From Thiothrix unzii (lineage in GTDB: Bacteria; Pseudomonadota; Gammaproteobacteria; Thiotrichales; Thiotrichaceae): a DNA stretch of 64,000 nucleotides. Shown piece by piece: positions 1-10,231 of the stretch; positions within the stretch are counted from its first letter, which is position 1; each line of letters begins with the position of its first letter. The DNA lies in NCBI RefSeq assembly GCF_017901175.1, contig NZ_CP072793.1, forward strand, positions 744,001 through 808,000. The letters are read 5' to 3'. The position numbers were made by a program, and so were the translations under genes. Under the pieces are notes generated by a model that was not told the origin of the DNA, ran no database searches, and was given only the letters and a program-made list of their open reading frames with translations.

Positions 1-36
1 CTGGTTACTGGCCTGACGTGCGCCGATGGATTGCAT
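1..36 (-). CDS. 5' end of a gene running off the window
   Basis: The first 36 bases, read on the minus strand, start with ATG and stay open for 12 codons (MQSIGARQASNQ) to the window edge. The sequence before the ATG is an AGTGAGAAATAACC stretch, which could hold a weak ribosome site. Divergence from purL and a shared A+T-rich spacer make a real gene start plausible. Twelve residues are too few to identify a family, so no product is proposed. Confidence 0.3.
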   Translation of the reverse strand, partial: MQSIGARQASNQ

Positions 37-68
37 GGTTATTTCTCACTAAGTTGTATTGATAGTAG

Positions 69-86
69 CTATTGTAGCTACAGTAG
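69..86. promoter_or_regulatory. 18-base near-perfect palindrome between divergent starts
   Basis: CTATTGTAGCTACAGTAG is a palindrome with one mismatched pair and a perfect 10-base core (TGTAGCTACA). A second copy of the GTAGCTA half lies just upstream (65-71) as a perfect 7-base inverted repeat with 75-81. It sits between the minus-strand start at 36 and purL, where an operator would be expected. It does not match the PurR box I know from enterics. The regulator is unknown. Confidence 0.35.
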
Positions 87-207
87 GTCTTTCGAGCAAA
101 TTTATCAGAGGACGCATCCGCCACAGTTGGCAGGGCAATCGCCTACAATCCCATCCCACTTTCCGTTATTATAACCTCCTTGATGAACTGCCCGTTGGTT
201 GACCCCT

Positions 208-3200
208 ATGCTGATCCTCTCCGGTAGCGTTGCTCTTTCTGATTTTCGCCGCGCCAAGTTGTTGAATGCTTTGCAAACTGTTGTGCCTAGCGTGACGGCT
301 GTGCAAGCGGAATATGTCCATTTCGTGCGCACTCGCTGTGAATTGGGGGCGGATGAACACGCCCGTTTACAAGCACTGCTGACTTACGAGGAAGTGCAGG
401 GTGATCATAATGTGCGCGGCACATTGTTTTTAGTGACCCCGCGCACTGGCACAATTTCGCCTTGGTCAAGTAAGGCCACCGACATTGCGCACAACTGCGG
501 TTTGAATACGGTGGAGCGCATTGAGCGCGGCATTGCCTACGATGTGCAAACCAGCGAAGCGTTGACGGATGCGCAAAAAACCGCGATTGCCGCCCGCTTA
601 CACGACCGTATGACTGAAATGGTGCTGGCAGACAAGCAAGACGCGGTGGTGTTATTTAGCCAAGCGGAACCTGCGCCGCTGCGTTACGTGGATATTTCCG
701 AAGATCCGAAAGCAGCACTGGCAAGTGCGAATAGCGCGTGGGGTTTGGCACTTTCCCCCGATGAAATCGACTATTTGGCAGAAAATTACGCGGAACTGGG
801 GCGCAATCCGAGTGACGTGGAATTAATGATGTTCGCGCAAGCTAACTCCGAACATTGCCGCCACAAAATCTTCAACGCCGACTGGATTATTGACGGTAAG
901 GAACAGCCCAAATCGCTGTTTGCCATGATCCGCAATACCCACGCGCACGCGCCCGAAGGTATCCTTTCCGCCTACCATGACAATGCCTCCGTTATTGAAG
1001 GGCCTTTGGCGACGCGCTTTTTGACGGATGTAAAAACCGGCGAATACCATTACACCAATGAGCCTGTTCACATTCTGATGAAGGTGGAAACCCACAATCA
1101 CCCGACAGCCATTTCGCCCTTTGCCGGGGCAGCAACGGGTTCGGGTGGGGAAATTCGTGACGAAGGCGCGACCGGCAACGGTTCCAAACCCAAAGCGGGT
1201 TTGAGCGGTTTCTCGGTGTCTAATTTACGGATTCCGGGTTACGGACAGCCGTGGGAACACGATTTCGGTAAGCCGGGGCGCATCGTTTCCGCGCTCGATA
1301 TTATGCTGGAAGGGCCGATTGGCGCTGCGGCGTTTAACAATGAATTTGGTCGTCCCAACATTACCGGCTATTTCCGTACCTTTGAAATGCAGGCTCCCGG
1401 CGCGAAAGGCATGGAGCTGCGCGGCTACCACAAGCCAATCATGATTGCTGGTGGCATGGGCAATATCCGCGAACAAAACATCAACAAAAATCCGCTGCCA
1501 GAAGGCACACCAATTGTGGTATTGGGCGGGCCAGCGATGTTAATCGGTTTGGGCGGCGGTGCGGCTTCGTCAATGGCGAGCGGCACGAGTGCTGAAAATC
1601 TCGACTTTGCCTCAGTGCAACGCGGCAACCCGGAAATGCAACGCCGTTGTCAGGAAGTGATTGATCGTTGCGTGGCCTTGGGTGCGGAAAACCCGATTCT
1701 GTCGATTCATGACGTGGGCGCGGGTGGCATTTCCAACGCGATTCCTGAAATCATTAACGATGCCGGACGCGGCGGACGCTTTGAATTGCGCACCGTACCA
1801 AACGATGAACCGGGCATGGCTCCGATGGAAATCTGGTGCAACGAAGCGCAGGAACGTTATGTGTTGGCGATTGCCGAAGACCGATTGGAAACCTTCCGAG
1901 CGTTATGTGAGCGTGAACGCGCGGTGTATGCCGTGGTGGGCGCGGCGACGGTGGAACAGCAATTACTGGTGGGTGACTCGCTGTTTGACAACAATCCGGT
2001 CAATTTACCGATGAACGTCTTGCTGGGTAAACCGCCGAAAATGTTGCGCGATGTGCATCATCAAACCTTCCATAAGCCTGATTTGGATTTGAGCAATATC
2101 GTGCTGACGGAAGCTGTGGAGCGCGTCTTGCGTTTGCCAACGGTTGCGTCCAAAGCGTTTTTAATCACCATCGGCGACCGCAGCGTAACGGGCATGGTGG
2201 TGCGCGATCAAATGGTTGGCGCATGGCAAGTGCCGGTGGCAGATGTAGCGGTAACGTCCAGCGATTACACCACTAATTTCGGCGAAGCAATGGCAATGGG
2301 CGAACGCACCCCGATTGCGCTGGTGAATCCGGCAGCCTCCGGGCGCATGGCGATTGGGGAAGCACTCACCAATATTGCAGCGGCAGATATTGCTGACATT
2401 CGCCACATTCGATTGTCGGCTAACTGGATGGCGGCGGCAGGTTATCCCGGTGAAGATGCGGCCTTGTTCGACACCGTAAAAGCTGTCGGCGAAGAATTAT
2501 GCCCGCGTTTAGGTTTGGCGATTCCGGTGGGTAAAGACTCGCTGTCAATGAAAACCGTGTGGCAGCAAGACGGTGAAAATCGCGAAATGGTTGCACCCTT
2601 GTCGCTGATCGTGACTGCGTTTTCGCCAGTGCAGGACATTCGCAAAACCTTGACTCCGGCAGTGCGTACCGATGTGGGTGATACCGATTTATTGCTGGTG
2701 GATTTGGGCAAAGGTCGTAACCGCTTGGCGGCTTCGGCGTTGGCGCAGGTGTACGGGCAAGTCGGGCATTACGCCCCGGATGTGGATAACCCGGATGCGT
2801 TAAAAGCGTTCTTTGAGACGGTGCAGGATTTGCTGAGTGACGAGTTGTTGCTGGCGTATCACGACCGTTCCGATGGCGGTTTGCTGGCGGTATTGGCGGA
2901 AATGAGTTTCGCAGGGCATAGCGGGATTACCGCACGTTTGGGTGATATTGGCGCGGATTTGTTGCCCATTTTGTTCAACGAAGAACTCGGTGCAGTGCTG
3001 CAAGTGCGCCATTGCGATACGGATGCGGTGTTAGAGGCTTTCCGCGAAGCTGGTTTAGCGCATTGCACCCACGTTATTGGTGAACTCAACGACAGCGACG
3101 AATTGGTGCTGACCTTTGGGCATGAAACGGTGTTTAGTGCTGCGCGGGCAAGTTTGCAGCAGATCTGGGCTGAAACCAGCTACCAGATGCAGGCGTTACG

Positions 3201-4101
3201 TGATAATGCCGATTGTGCCGCACAGGAGTTCGAGCGGTTAGCGGATGCGCAAGACCCCGGTTTGCCAGTGCATCGCACTTTTGACCCAGATGATAATATT
3301 GCCGCGCCTTACATTAGAACGGGTGTGCGCCCGACGATGGCGATTTTGCGCGAACAAGGTGTTAATGGGCAGGTGGAAATGGCGGCGGCGTTTGACCGCG
3401 CAGGCTTTAAAACCATCGACGTACACATGACCGACATTATTAGCGGGCGGGTGAGCCTGAAAACCGTGAAAGGCTTGGTAGCGTGCGGTGGCTTCTCTTA
3501 CGGTGACGTATTGGGCGCGGGCGGCGGCTGGGCAAAAACCATCCTGATGAATCCGCGTGCCAGTGACGAATTCGCGGCCTTTTTCGAGCGGCAAGATGCG
3601 TTCGGCTTGGGTGTGTGCAACGGCTGTCAAATGTTCTCGCAATTGCGTGACATGATCCCCGGCGCGGCACACTGGCCTCGTTTTTACCGTAACCGTTCCG
3701 AGCAATTTGAAGCACGTTACGCTGCTGTTGAGGTGTTGGAATCACCGTCATTGTTCTTGCTGGGCATGGCGGGTTCGGTGTTGCCTATCGCGGTGGCGCA
3801 TGGCGAAGGGCGTGCGGTATTCGACGGTGGTGTGGCAGCGGCTGATGTGTTGGCTGAAGGTTTGGTTGGGTTGCGTTACGTGGATAATTACTGCCATGCG
3901 ACTGAACATTACCCTGAAAACCCTAACGGTTCACCACTGGGTATCACGGGCGTTACCACGGCTGACGGGCGTTTCACGATTATGATGCCGCACCCTGAAC
4001 GCTTATTCCGTGCGGTGCAACACTCGTGGTTGCCGCAGGAATGGGGCGAAGACGGCGCGTGGCTGCGGATGTTCCGCAATGCGCGGAAGTGGGTGGGTTA
4101 A
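208..4101 (+). CDS. purL: Phosphoribosylformylglycinamidine synthase, single-chain PurL
   Basis: This enzyme uses ATP and glutamine to convert FGAR to FGAM, the fourth step of purine synthesis, in the cytoplasm. About 1297 residues is the usual length of the fused form of gamma- and betaproteobacteria. The N-terminal segment begins LILSGS; the AIRS-like synthetase halves follow, including [13 protein letters not shown] and IHDVGAGG. The C-terminal glutamine amidotransferase carries the nucleophile motif [16 protein letters not shown] and MPHPERL. I chose ATG at 208, which gives the family-typical start; a TTG three codons earlier is also open. No clear Shine-Dalgarno sequence is visible. A strong hairpin follows the stop, so it is probably transcribed alone. 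Confidence 0.97.
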   Translation: MLILSGSVALSDFRRAKLLNALQTVVPSVTAVQAEYVHFVRTRCELGADEHARLQALLTYEEVQGDHNVRGTLFLVTPRTGTISPWSSKATDIAHNCGLNTVERIERGIAYDVQTSEALTDAQKTAIAARLHDRMTEMVLADKQDAVVLFSQAEPAPLRYVDISEDPKAALASANSAWGLALSPDEIDYLAENYAELGRNPSDVELMMFAQANSEHCRHKIFNADWIIDGKEQPKSLFAMIRNTHAHAPEGILSAYHDNASVIEGPLATRFLTDVKTGEYHYTNEPVHILMKVETHNHPTAISPFAGAATGSGGEIRDEGATGNGSKPKAGLSGFSVSNLRIPGYGQPWEHDFGKPGRIVSALDIMLEGPIGAAAFNNEFGRPNITGYFRTFEMQAPGAKGMELRGYHKPIMIAGGMGNIREQNINKNPLPEGTPIVVLGGPAMLIGLGGGAASSMASGTSAENLDFASVQRGNPEMQRRCQEVIDRCVALGAENPILSIHDVGAGGISNAIPEIINDAGRGGRFELRTVPNDEPGMAPMEIWCNEAQERYVLAIAEDRLETFRALCERERAVYAVVGAATVEQQLLVGDSLFDNNPVNLPMNVLLGKPPKMLRDVHHQTFHKPDLDLSNIVLTEAVERVLRLPTVASKAFLITIGDRSVTGMVVRDQMVGAWQVPVADVAVTSSDYTTNFGEAMAMGERTPIALVNPAASGRMAIGEALTNIAAADIADIRHIRLSANWMAAAGYPGEDAALFDTVKAVGEELCPRLGLAIPVGKDSLSMKTVWQQDGENREMVAPLSLIVTAFSPVQDIRKTLTPAVRTDVGDTDLLLVDLGKGRNRLAASALAQVYGQVGHYAPDVDNPDALKAFFETVQDLLSDELLLAYHDRSDGGLLAVLAEMSFAGHSGITARLGDIGADLLPILFNEELGAVLQVRHCDTDAVLEAFREAGLAHCTHVIGELNDSDELVLTFGHETVFSAARASLQQIWAETSYQMQALRDNADCAAQEFERLADAQDPGLPVHRTFDPDDNIAAPYIRTGVRPTMAILREQGVNGQVEMAAAFDRAGFKTIDVHMTDIISGRVSLKTVKGLVACGGFSYGDVLGAGGGWAKTILMNPRASDEFAAFFERQDAFGLGVCNGCQMFSQLRDMIPGAAHWPRFYRNRSEQFEARYAAVEVLESPSLFLLGMAGSVLPIAVAHGEGRAVFDGGVAAADVLAEGLVGLRYVDNYCHATEHYPENPNGSPLGITGVTTADGRFTIMMPHPERLFRAVQHSWLPQEWGEDGAWLRMFRNARKWVG

Positions 4102-4124
4102 CCCGCTCCAATGCACGTTACTAA

Positions 4125-4182
4125 CTAGCCAAGCTACCCTACCGTTTATCCGGTGGTAGCTTGGCTAGAGTCTTGAATTTTT
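4125..4182 (+). terminator. Terminator after purL
   Basis: A perfect 14-bp stem (CTAGCCAAGCTACC at 4125-4138 with its complement at 4155-4168) is followed about ten bases later by a run of six T. It separates purL from the phosphate transport pair. Confidence 0.75.
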
Positions 4183-4270
4183 TAATCAAATTGTCATCTT
4201 TGCCCTTTACTTGTGCAGCTAGGGCTTCATACTATCCCGGTTTTTTTCTAGCTTTGAAAAGGTAAGTGTC

Positions 4271-4948
4271 ATGCCTAGGAACCACATTGCGGGCTTGTTC
4301 GGTAAATCGCCGATTCGCCCCCTTCAGGAACACATGTATTGTGTTTATAAAGGAATCAAGCATTTAGTCATGTTGGCAGAGGGGATGAATAGCGACGATG
4401 AGCAGCAAATTACCGCCGCACATCAAGCTATCGTTGAAAGCGAACATCTCGCCGACGACATGAAAAAGGATTTGCGCCACAACTTGCCGCGCGGCTTTTT
4501 CATGCCGGTAGATCGCCGTGATTTGCTGGACGTATTGTGGATGCAGGATCAGATCATCAATCAAGCCAAGGATATTGCAGGCATGGTGGTAGGGCGCAAA
4601 ATGCGTTTGCCGGAAAACATGCGCGAGCTGTTTTTGCAATATACCCAACGTTGCGTGGCAGCGGTGAAGCAGGCTCTTGAGGTGATCAATGAGTTGGATG
4701 AGTTGGTGGAAACCGGCTTTAGGGGCATGGAAGTTGAGCACGTTGAGGAGATGCTCAAGGAATTGAGCCGCATTGAACATGAGACGGATGAGTTCCAGAT
4801 TGAATTACGCAACATATTGTTTACGTTGGAAGATAGTTTGCGAGCTACCGACGTGATGTTTACTTACCGCCTGATCGAGTGGACTGGGCGGGTCGCTGAT
4901 GATGCCCAACGTGTGGGTAGCCGTTTACAACTGATGCTGGCACGTTAA
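4271..4948 (+). CDS. DUF47 / TIGR00153 PhoU-like protein paired with PiT
   Basis: The 225-residue, mostly helical cytoplasmic protein belongs to the DUF47 family, distant relatives of PhoU that are routinely encoded immediately before PiT phosphate transporters. They are thought to control the transporter, although the mechanism is not settled. The family-typical N-terminal segment (FGKSPIRPLQEHM) and the acidic helices (ELSRIEHETDEF) are visible. A ribosome site (AAAAGG) precedes the ATG, and the pit gene begins 12 bases after the stop, so the two form an operon. Upstream, TTGTCAT at about 4189 resembles one half of a Pho box, but the second half is poor. Confidence 0.88.
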   Translation: MPRNHIAGLFGKSPIRPLQEHMYCVYKGIKHLVMLAEGMNSDDEQQITAAHQAIVESEHLADDMKKDLRHNLPRGFFMPVDRRDLLDVLWMQDQIINQAKDIAGMVVGRKMRLPENMRELFLQYTQRCVAAVKQALEVINELDELVETGFRGMEVEHVEEMLKELSRIEHETDEFQIELRNILFTLEDSLRATDVMFTYRLIEWTGRVADDAQRVGSRLQLMLAR

Positions 4949-4960
4949 AGGGGAATTGGC

Positions 4961-6223
4961 ATGGAATTTTTTACTGATACCACAATGGTGTATATCACCC
5001 TCGCTGCTGTTTTTGGGATTTTCATGGCGTGGGGGATTGGGGCGAATGACGTTGCCAATGCGATGGCGACTTCGGTTGGCTCGAAAGCAATTACGATTAA
5101 GCAGGCGTTGATCCTTGCCGCGATTTTTGAGTTTGCAGGCGCGTATCTGGCGGGCGGGCAAGTGACCGAAACCATCCGTAAAGGTTTGGTGGATATGAGT
5201 GCCTTTGATGCCAACCCGGAAATGTTGGTGTGGGGGATGTTGGCATCCTTGCTGGCAGCGGGTACGTGGTTGTTGATTGCTTCCATGCGCGGTTGGCCGG
5301 TTTCTACCACGCACAGTATCGTGGGCGCGATTGTGGGTTTTGCTGCCGTTGGTGTCGGCGTTGATGCTGTCAACTGGAGCACCGTGGGGACAACCGCCGT
5401 GAGCTGGGTCTTTTCTCCGGTAATTGCGGGTGTGGTGGCTTTTTTGATCTTCATGAGCATTCAAAAGCTAGTGATGAATACCAAAAATCCATTGCAAAAT
5501 GCGATTAAATACGGGCCTTTCTATCTGTTTTTAGTGGGTTTTGTACTGTCATTGCTGACCACCAAAAAAGGTTTGAAGCACGTTGGCTTGGATTTGAGCG
5601 AAAGCATGGAATTCGTTCTCGCGGTGGCGATTGGTGCTGCGATTGCTTTGGTTGGGCGTATTCTGATCAGTAAAGTCAAGTTTGACCAACAGGCGGAAAA
5701 GCGTTTCCATTATGCGAATGTGGAAAAAATATTCGCGGTATTGATGGTGTTCACCGCTTCGGCAATGGCATTTGCGCACGGTTCAAACGACGTAGCCAAC
5801 GCCGTAGGGCCAATGGCAGCGGTGATTGATGTGGCACAAAGCGGCACAATGGCAGCAAAAGCGAATGTGCCACCGTGGGTATTGTTAGTAGGTGCTATCG
5901 GTATTGTCATTGGTTTGGCGACTTACGGCTACAAAGTTATCGAAACCGTGGGGCATGATATTACGGAATTGACACCTAGCCGGGGTTTTTCGGCGGAAAT
6001 TTCTACAGCAATGACGGTTGTTATGGCTTCCTATACGGGGATTCCGGTATCTACCACGCATACCTTGGTGGGGGCAATTCTGGGCGTAGGCTTTGCGCGA
6101 GGCATTGCGGCCATTGATTTGCGTGTGGTTGGCGGTATTTTCATGTCATGGGTAGTCACTTTGCCTGCGGGTGCGTTACTATCAGTGATGTTCTTCTATT
6201 TATTGCGTGGGATATTTGTTTAA
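4961..6223 (+). CDS. pit: Low-affinity inorganic phosphate transporter, PiT family
   Basis: This inner-membrane carrier imports phosphate, probably as a metal-phosphate complex with protons, complementing the high-affinity Pst system encoded nearby. The 420 residues hold about ten hydrophobic segments and the internal duplication of PHO-4 proteins: GANDVANAMATSVGS near residue 27 and its echo GSNDVANAVGPMA near residue 270. Each half also has a PVSTTH motif. AAAGGGGAATTGGC gives a good ribosome site. It is translated after the DUF47 gene, and its end overlaps the start chosen for the downstream sensor kinase. Confidence 0.93.
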   Translation: MEFFTDTTMVYITLAAVFGIFMAWGIGANDVANAMATSVGSKAITIKQALILAAIFEFAGAYLAGGQVTETIRKGLVDMSAFDANPEMLVWGMLASLLAAGTWLLIASMRGWPVSTTHSIVGAIVGFAAVGVGVDAVNWSTVGTTAVSWVFSPVIAGVVAFLIFMSIQKLVMNTKNPLQNAIKYGPFYLFLVGFVLSLLTTKKGLKHVGLDLSESMEFVLAVAIGAAIALVGRILISKVKFDQQAEKRFHYANVEKIFAVLMVFTASAMAFAHGSNDVANAVGPMAAVIDVAQSGTMAAKANVPPWVLLVGAIGIVIGLATYGYKVIETVGHDITELTPSRGFSAEISTAMTVVMASYTGIPVSTTHTLVGAILGVGFARGIAAIDLRVVGGIFMSWVVTLPAGALLSVMFFYLLRGIFV

Positions 6224-8939
6224 GAACATTTCATCGTTCAAGCCAGCGAGCCTAGCGATTTGTCGCTGGGCGTTGCTGGCTTGCTTGTCTTTGTTGCTCT
6301 CGCCTGTAGGTGCTTCCGCACCGCCTTTAGAACCCGTTATCGTGCAATTGAAGTGGCAGCCGCAGTTCCAGTTTGCGGGGTATTATGCCGCGCTGGAATA
6401 CGGCTTTTTCCGTGAGGAGGGGCTGGATGTCACCTTATTGCCTGGTGGTTCGGACATTGCGCCGCTGATTGAGGTGTTGGAAGGTCGGGCGGACTACGCG
6501 ATTGAGGCGGGGGAATTGGTGTACTACCGTTTGCAAGGCAAGCCGGTGGTGGCGTTGGCGAGTATTTTCCAGCATTCGCCCGCGATGTTAATGACCGAGG
6601 GCAAAGCAGGTTTGCGCACCCCGCACGATTTAGCCTACAAACGCATTGGAATGCAGGTCGGCGGGCAGCCGATTGTGGAAATCGCCGCAATGTTTGTGAA
6701 CGAAGGGGTGGCGTTGGATGCGCTGGCATTGCAACCGAATCGACCGGGCATGGACGCGTTGCTGTCCGGGCAGGTGGATGCGGATTACGGTTATATGACC
6801 AGTGAGCCTTTCTTCAATAAGCAGGCGGGGCGCGACATTCACTATATCCAGCCAATCACTTACGGGGTGGATTTTTACGGCGATACTTTGTTTACCAGTG
6901 AACGCCACCTAGAAGAACATCCCGCGCAAGTGGCGGCGTTACGCCGTGCGGTGGTGCGCGGTTGGCAATACGCGCTGGAAAATCCCAATGATGTGATCAC
7001 GGTTTTGCTGAAACATTACCCGCAGTTGAACCGTGAGGCGTTGCAGTTTGAAGCGGCGCGTATCCACGAGTTGGTGAAGCCGGATATTGTCAAAATCGGT
7101 CACATGAATTCGGAACGCTGGCTGCGCATGGCGGATACCTTCGTCAAGTTGGGGATGGTCAAAGACACCAGCAAATTGTATGGCTTTATCTATGACCCTG
7201 ATCAAAAACCTGATTATCGCTGGTTGTGGTGGATACTCGGCGGGTTTGGGGTGGTTGCACTGTTGGGCTTTGTCGGTAGTGGTTTAGTGGCGTGGGTAAA
7301 TGGGCGTTTGCATGAGAAAAACACCCTGTTACAACAGACCACACAAGCTCAGGCAGAAATTGAGCTTTTATTGCAGGAAAGCCAGCGTTCCTTGCAAAGC
7401 TTGATTAGTAATCTACCGGGAATGGCCTACCGTTGCCGCTATGATCGCGAATGGACGATGGAGTTTGTCAGCGATGGGTGTGAGGCACTTATCGGTTGTC
7501 CTGCTAATTACTTGCAAGGAAAGAAAGGGGTAGCACTCAATGACTTTATACATCCCGAAGACCAACAACATGTGTGGGACGAAATCACCGTAGCTGTTAC
7601 GCAGCGGCAGTCATTCGGTGTGAATTATCGAATGAAGCATTATGATGGTTCATGGCGTTGGGTGTGGGATCAAGGTCACTGTGTGGAGTGGTCGGGAGAT
7701 GGTGTGCCGCTGATGCTGGATGGTTTGATCATGGACATTACCTCACAGGTCGATGTTCAGCAGAAATTGCAGCAAGCTAAGGAACAAGCCGATGCAGCGA
7801 CTCGTGCCAAATCCATTTTCCTAGCCAATATCAGCCATGAAATCCGCACGCCGTTGAATGCAGTCACGGGTTTGGCGCAATTGCTGCAACAGGAAAGTTT
7901 GCAGGGTAAGCAGCGGGATTACGCGGAAAAACTGCATAGCTCCTCACGCTTATTGCTGGGAATTGTGGAAGATGTGATGGATTTTTCCTGCATCGAAGCG
8001 GGGGAGGTGGTGTTACGTCCAGTACCGTTCAATGTGCGCGGGATTCTGCAAAGTGTCCAGCACATTGTGCAAGAACCTATTGCGGGCAAGGGCTTGGCGT
8101 TTCGTTTAGAGGTGCAAGACGCTATTCCGGCGGTGTTGGTGGGTGATCCGCTGCGTTTGAGCCAAGTGCTGAATAATTTGCTGATTAATGCGGTTAAATT
8201 TACCAATAAGGGCAGCATTTCTTTGCATGTGAGCTTGCAAGCGCACACAGCGGCTAAAGTTCGGTTGCACTTCAGTGTGCGGGATACGGGGATCGGGATT
8301 CCGGCGAATCAGCGTGAGAGCTTGTTTGAGCCATTCGTGCGGATTGATTCCGGCGAACATGAAGCGGTGAAAGGCGCGGGCTTGGGCTTATCCATCAGCC
8401 GCCATTTGGTGGAGTTGATGGGCGGCGCGATTAGCGTGGAAAGCATTCCCGGCGTGGGCAGTGAATTCGCTTTCAGTGCGGATTTTGAGTGTGAAGCTGC
8501 CTCTACGCTGTTGCCCGATACACAGCCAAGCCATGCCACTGATGACACGAAGGCGTTGCTCAAGGGCGCGAGGATTCTGGTGGTGGATGATGATGAATTA
8601 AACCTGATGATCAGCACAGAGTTGTTGCGCATTTTTGGTTGTGTTACCGAACGTGCGGAAAATGCTACGCAAGCGCGGACAGCATTGATGGCGAATACCT
8701 TCGATCTGGTGTTAATGGATATTGAGATGCCGGGGATGACGGGCGATGCCTTGACCCGTCAATTGCGGACTAATCCGCGTTGGCAAACTTTGCCGATTAT
8801 TGCGATGACCGCTCATGCTTCGACCACAATCCGTGAACATTGCCTCGCCAGTGGGATGAGCGATTATTTGGCGAAACCGTTTGATGTGGCGCAATTGCGG
8901 GCGATGTTAGTGCGGTGGCTGGCGGAGAGAGTCGTTTAA
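6207..8939 (+). CDS. Hybrid histidine kinase with NMT1/THI5-type periplasmic sensor domain
   Basis: The product is a membrane sensor. A signal peptide (about 1-37) leads to an NMT1/THI5-like solute-binding domain (about 40-320, with FQFAGYYAALEYGFFREEGL). A membrane span follows (about 349-374), then a PAS domain (about 400-515), a HisKA domain with phospho-accepting His544 (NISHEIRTPL), an ATPase domain (DTGIGIP, GAGLGLS) and a receiver with Asp838 (LVLMDIEMPG). NMT1-like domains bind small ligands such as pyrimidine precursors, but this ligand cannot be read from sequence. The GTG start at 6207 overlaps pit by 17 bases and is the first that keeps the whole signal peptide; TTG at 6216 is an alternative. 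The 3' end overlaps the phoR stop by three bases. Confidence 0.88.
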   Translation: MGYLFKNISSFKPASLAICRWALLACLSLLLSPVGASAPPLEPVIVQLKWQPQFQFAGYYAALEYGFFREEGLDVTLLPGGSDIAPLIEVLEGRADYAIEAGELVYYRLQGKPVVALASIFQHSPAMLMTEGKAGLRTPHDLAYKRIGMQVGGQPIVEIAAMFVNEGVALDALALQPNRPGMDALLSGQVDADYGYMTSEPFFNKQAGRDIHYIQPITYGVDFYGDTLFTSERHLEEHPAQVAALRRAVVRGWQYALENPNDVITVLLKHYPQLNREALQFEAARIHELVKPDIVKIGHMNSERWLRMADTFVKLGMVKDTSKLYGFIYDPDQKPDYRWLWWILGGFGVVALLGFVGSGLVAWVNGRLHEKNTLLQQTTQAQAEIELLLQESQRSLQSLISNLPGMAYRCRYDREWTMEFVSDGCEALIGCPANYLQGKKGVALNDFIHPEDQQHVWDEITVAVTQRQSFGVNYRMKHYDGSWRWVWDQGHCVEWSGDGVPLMLDGLIMDITSQVDVQQKLQQAKEQADAATRAKSIFLANISHEIRTPLNAVTGLAQLLQQESLQGKQRDYAEKLHSSSRLLLGIVEDVMDFSCIEAGEVVLRPVPFNVRGILQSVQHIVQEPIAGKGLAFRLEVQDAIPAVLVGDPLRLSQVLNNLLINAVKFTNKGSISLHVSLQAHTAAKVRLHFSVRDTGIGIPANQRESLFEPFVRIDSGEHEAVKGAGLGLSISRHLVELMGGAISVESIPGVGSEFAFSADFECEAASTLLPDTQPSHATDDTKALLKGARILVVDDDELNLMISTELLRIFGCVTERAENATQARTALMANTFDLVLMDIEMPGMTGDALTRQLRTNPRWQTLPIIAMTAHASTTIREHCLASGMSDYLAKPFDVAQLRAMLVRWLAERVV

Positions 8940-10231
8940 TCCAACACCCGTTTCGCCGGAAAACACGCCTTAAACTCTGTATTTCCCGGCTTGCTGGTAA
9001 TCGCCAGCTTGCCGTTATGCCATTGCATCACATGTTTCACAATCGCTAACCCCAAACCCGTGCCACCGCTGGCACGCGAACGCCCTTCATCCACGCGGTA
9101 AAAGCGTTCGGTCAAATGCGGCAAGTGCTTTTCAGGAATGCCGGGGCCGTTGTCGATAATGCTCAAACACGCCTGCCCATCGTCAGTGCTTTCCCAATGA
9201 ATGCGGATGGTTGTGCCGACTGGGGTATGTTTCACCGCATTTGCCAGCAAGTTGGTAATGACGCTGTTAATGTCCTTTTCCGAGCCGCATACGCATAAAT
9301 CGGGTTCGATTTGGGTTTCCAAATGGTGCGTATCGCTTGCCAAAGTATCGCGGATGGCTTGAATGCTGCTTTCCAGCATCGCCGGTACATCAATCCGGTT
9401 GCCCATCAGCGGAGTGGTTTCCTGACTTTCCAGTCGTGACAAGGCCAGCATGTCGCTGATGATTTGCTGCATTCGGGCGGCTTGTTCGCGGGATTGCTGC
9501 AAGGGGCCGAGTAAATACTCCGGCAATTCCGGGTCTTGTTCAAACAGCTCTATGTAGCCGGTTAGCACCGTCAGCGGGGTACGTAATTCATGGGAAGCGT
9601 TGGCAATGAACGCTTTACGGGTTTTCTGCAATTGCACGCCTTCGCTAATGTCGCGCACACTTAATACACGGGAGCCGCCTTGCAACGGTAATAACCGCGC
9701 CCGTAAGGTCAGGTTACTATTACGTGGCGAGGGAAGCGTGACTTTGCGTTCGCTGTTTTCTTCCAGCAATTTGTGCAAATCCGGGTTGCGCAACAGCGTG
9801 TCAATGCGTTTGCCACGGTCGGCAGCATCTTGTACGCCTAATAATTTAGCGGCGGATTTGTTCGCCCACTGAATGTGATTGTCGGCATCCAGCAACACGG
9901 CGGCATCCGGCAACGCCGACAGCACATTATCAAAGCGGGTAAGCAATTCCTGTTGTTTGCGTTTACGTTCAGCACTTTTTTGCTGCGACTTGTGGAACAG
10001 GTAAGCAATTTGTTCCCACGCGCCATCGCTATCCGGCATTTCTTCGGGCTTTTGCCCATTGGTAAGCCAACGTTGCAGTTGATACAGTTTCTGCAACATC
10101 CAGCCGATATAGCCCAGCAATACCAGCAACATAATGACTAAAGGGTAGGGGGTAAACCACGCGACTAATGCACCACAGCCAATCACTAGGCCAAAGCGGT
10201 AACGCTCGACGCTCCAATAATCCACGACCAT
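8936..10231 (-). CDS. phoR: Phosphate regulon sensor kinase PhoR
   Basis: PhoR senses phosphate sufficiency through PhoU and the Pst transporter and phosphorylates PhoB. The 431 residues show two N-terminal membrane segments (about 12-48), a PAS-like domain (about 95-200, ALPDAAVLLDADNHI), HisKA with His214 (NASHELRTPL) and an ATPase domain (DNGPGIP, GGTGLGLAIV). This is the classical PhoR layout, with no large periplasmic domain. Its ATG shares one base with the phoB stop (TAATG), implying coupled translation. It is the last gene of the pst-pho run. Confidence 0.95.
   Translation of the reverse strand: MVVDYWSVERYRFGLVIGCGALVAWFTPYPLVIMLLVLLGYIGWMLQKLYQLQRWLTNGQKPEEMPDSDGAWEQIAYLFHKSQQKSAERKRKQQELLTRFDNVLSALPDAAVLLDADNHIQWANKSAAKLLGVQDAADRGKRIDTLLRNPDLHKLLEENSERKVTLPSPRNSNLTLRARLLPLQGGSRVLSVRDISEGVQLQKTRKAFIANASHELRTPLTVLTGYIELFEQDPELPEYLLGPLQQSREQAARMQQIISDMLALSRLESQETTPLMGNRIDVPAMLESSIQAIRDTLASDTHHLETQIEPDLCVCGSEKDINSVITNLLANAVKHTPVGTTIRIHWESTDDGQACLSIIDNGPGIPEKHLPHLTERFYRVDEGRSRASGGTGLGLAIVKHVMQWHNGKLAITSKPGNTEFKACFPAKRVLD

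Noticed and set aside
4189-4206. Pho box before the DUF47-pit operon
   Set aside because: Only one half-site (TTGTCAT) is convincing; the second and the -10 are poor. PiT is not always under PhoB.
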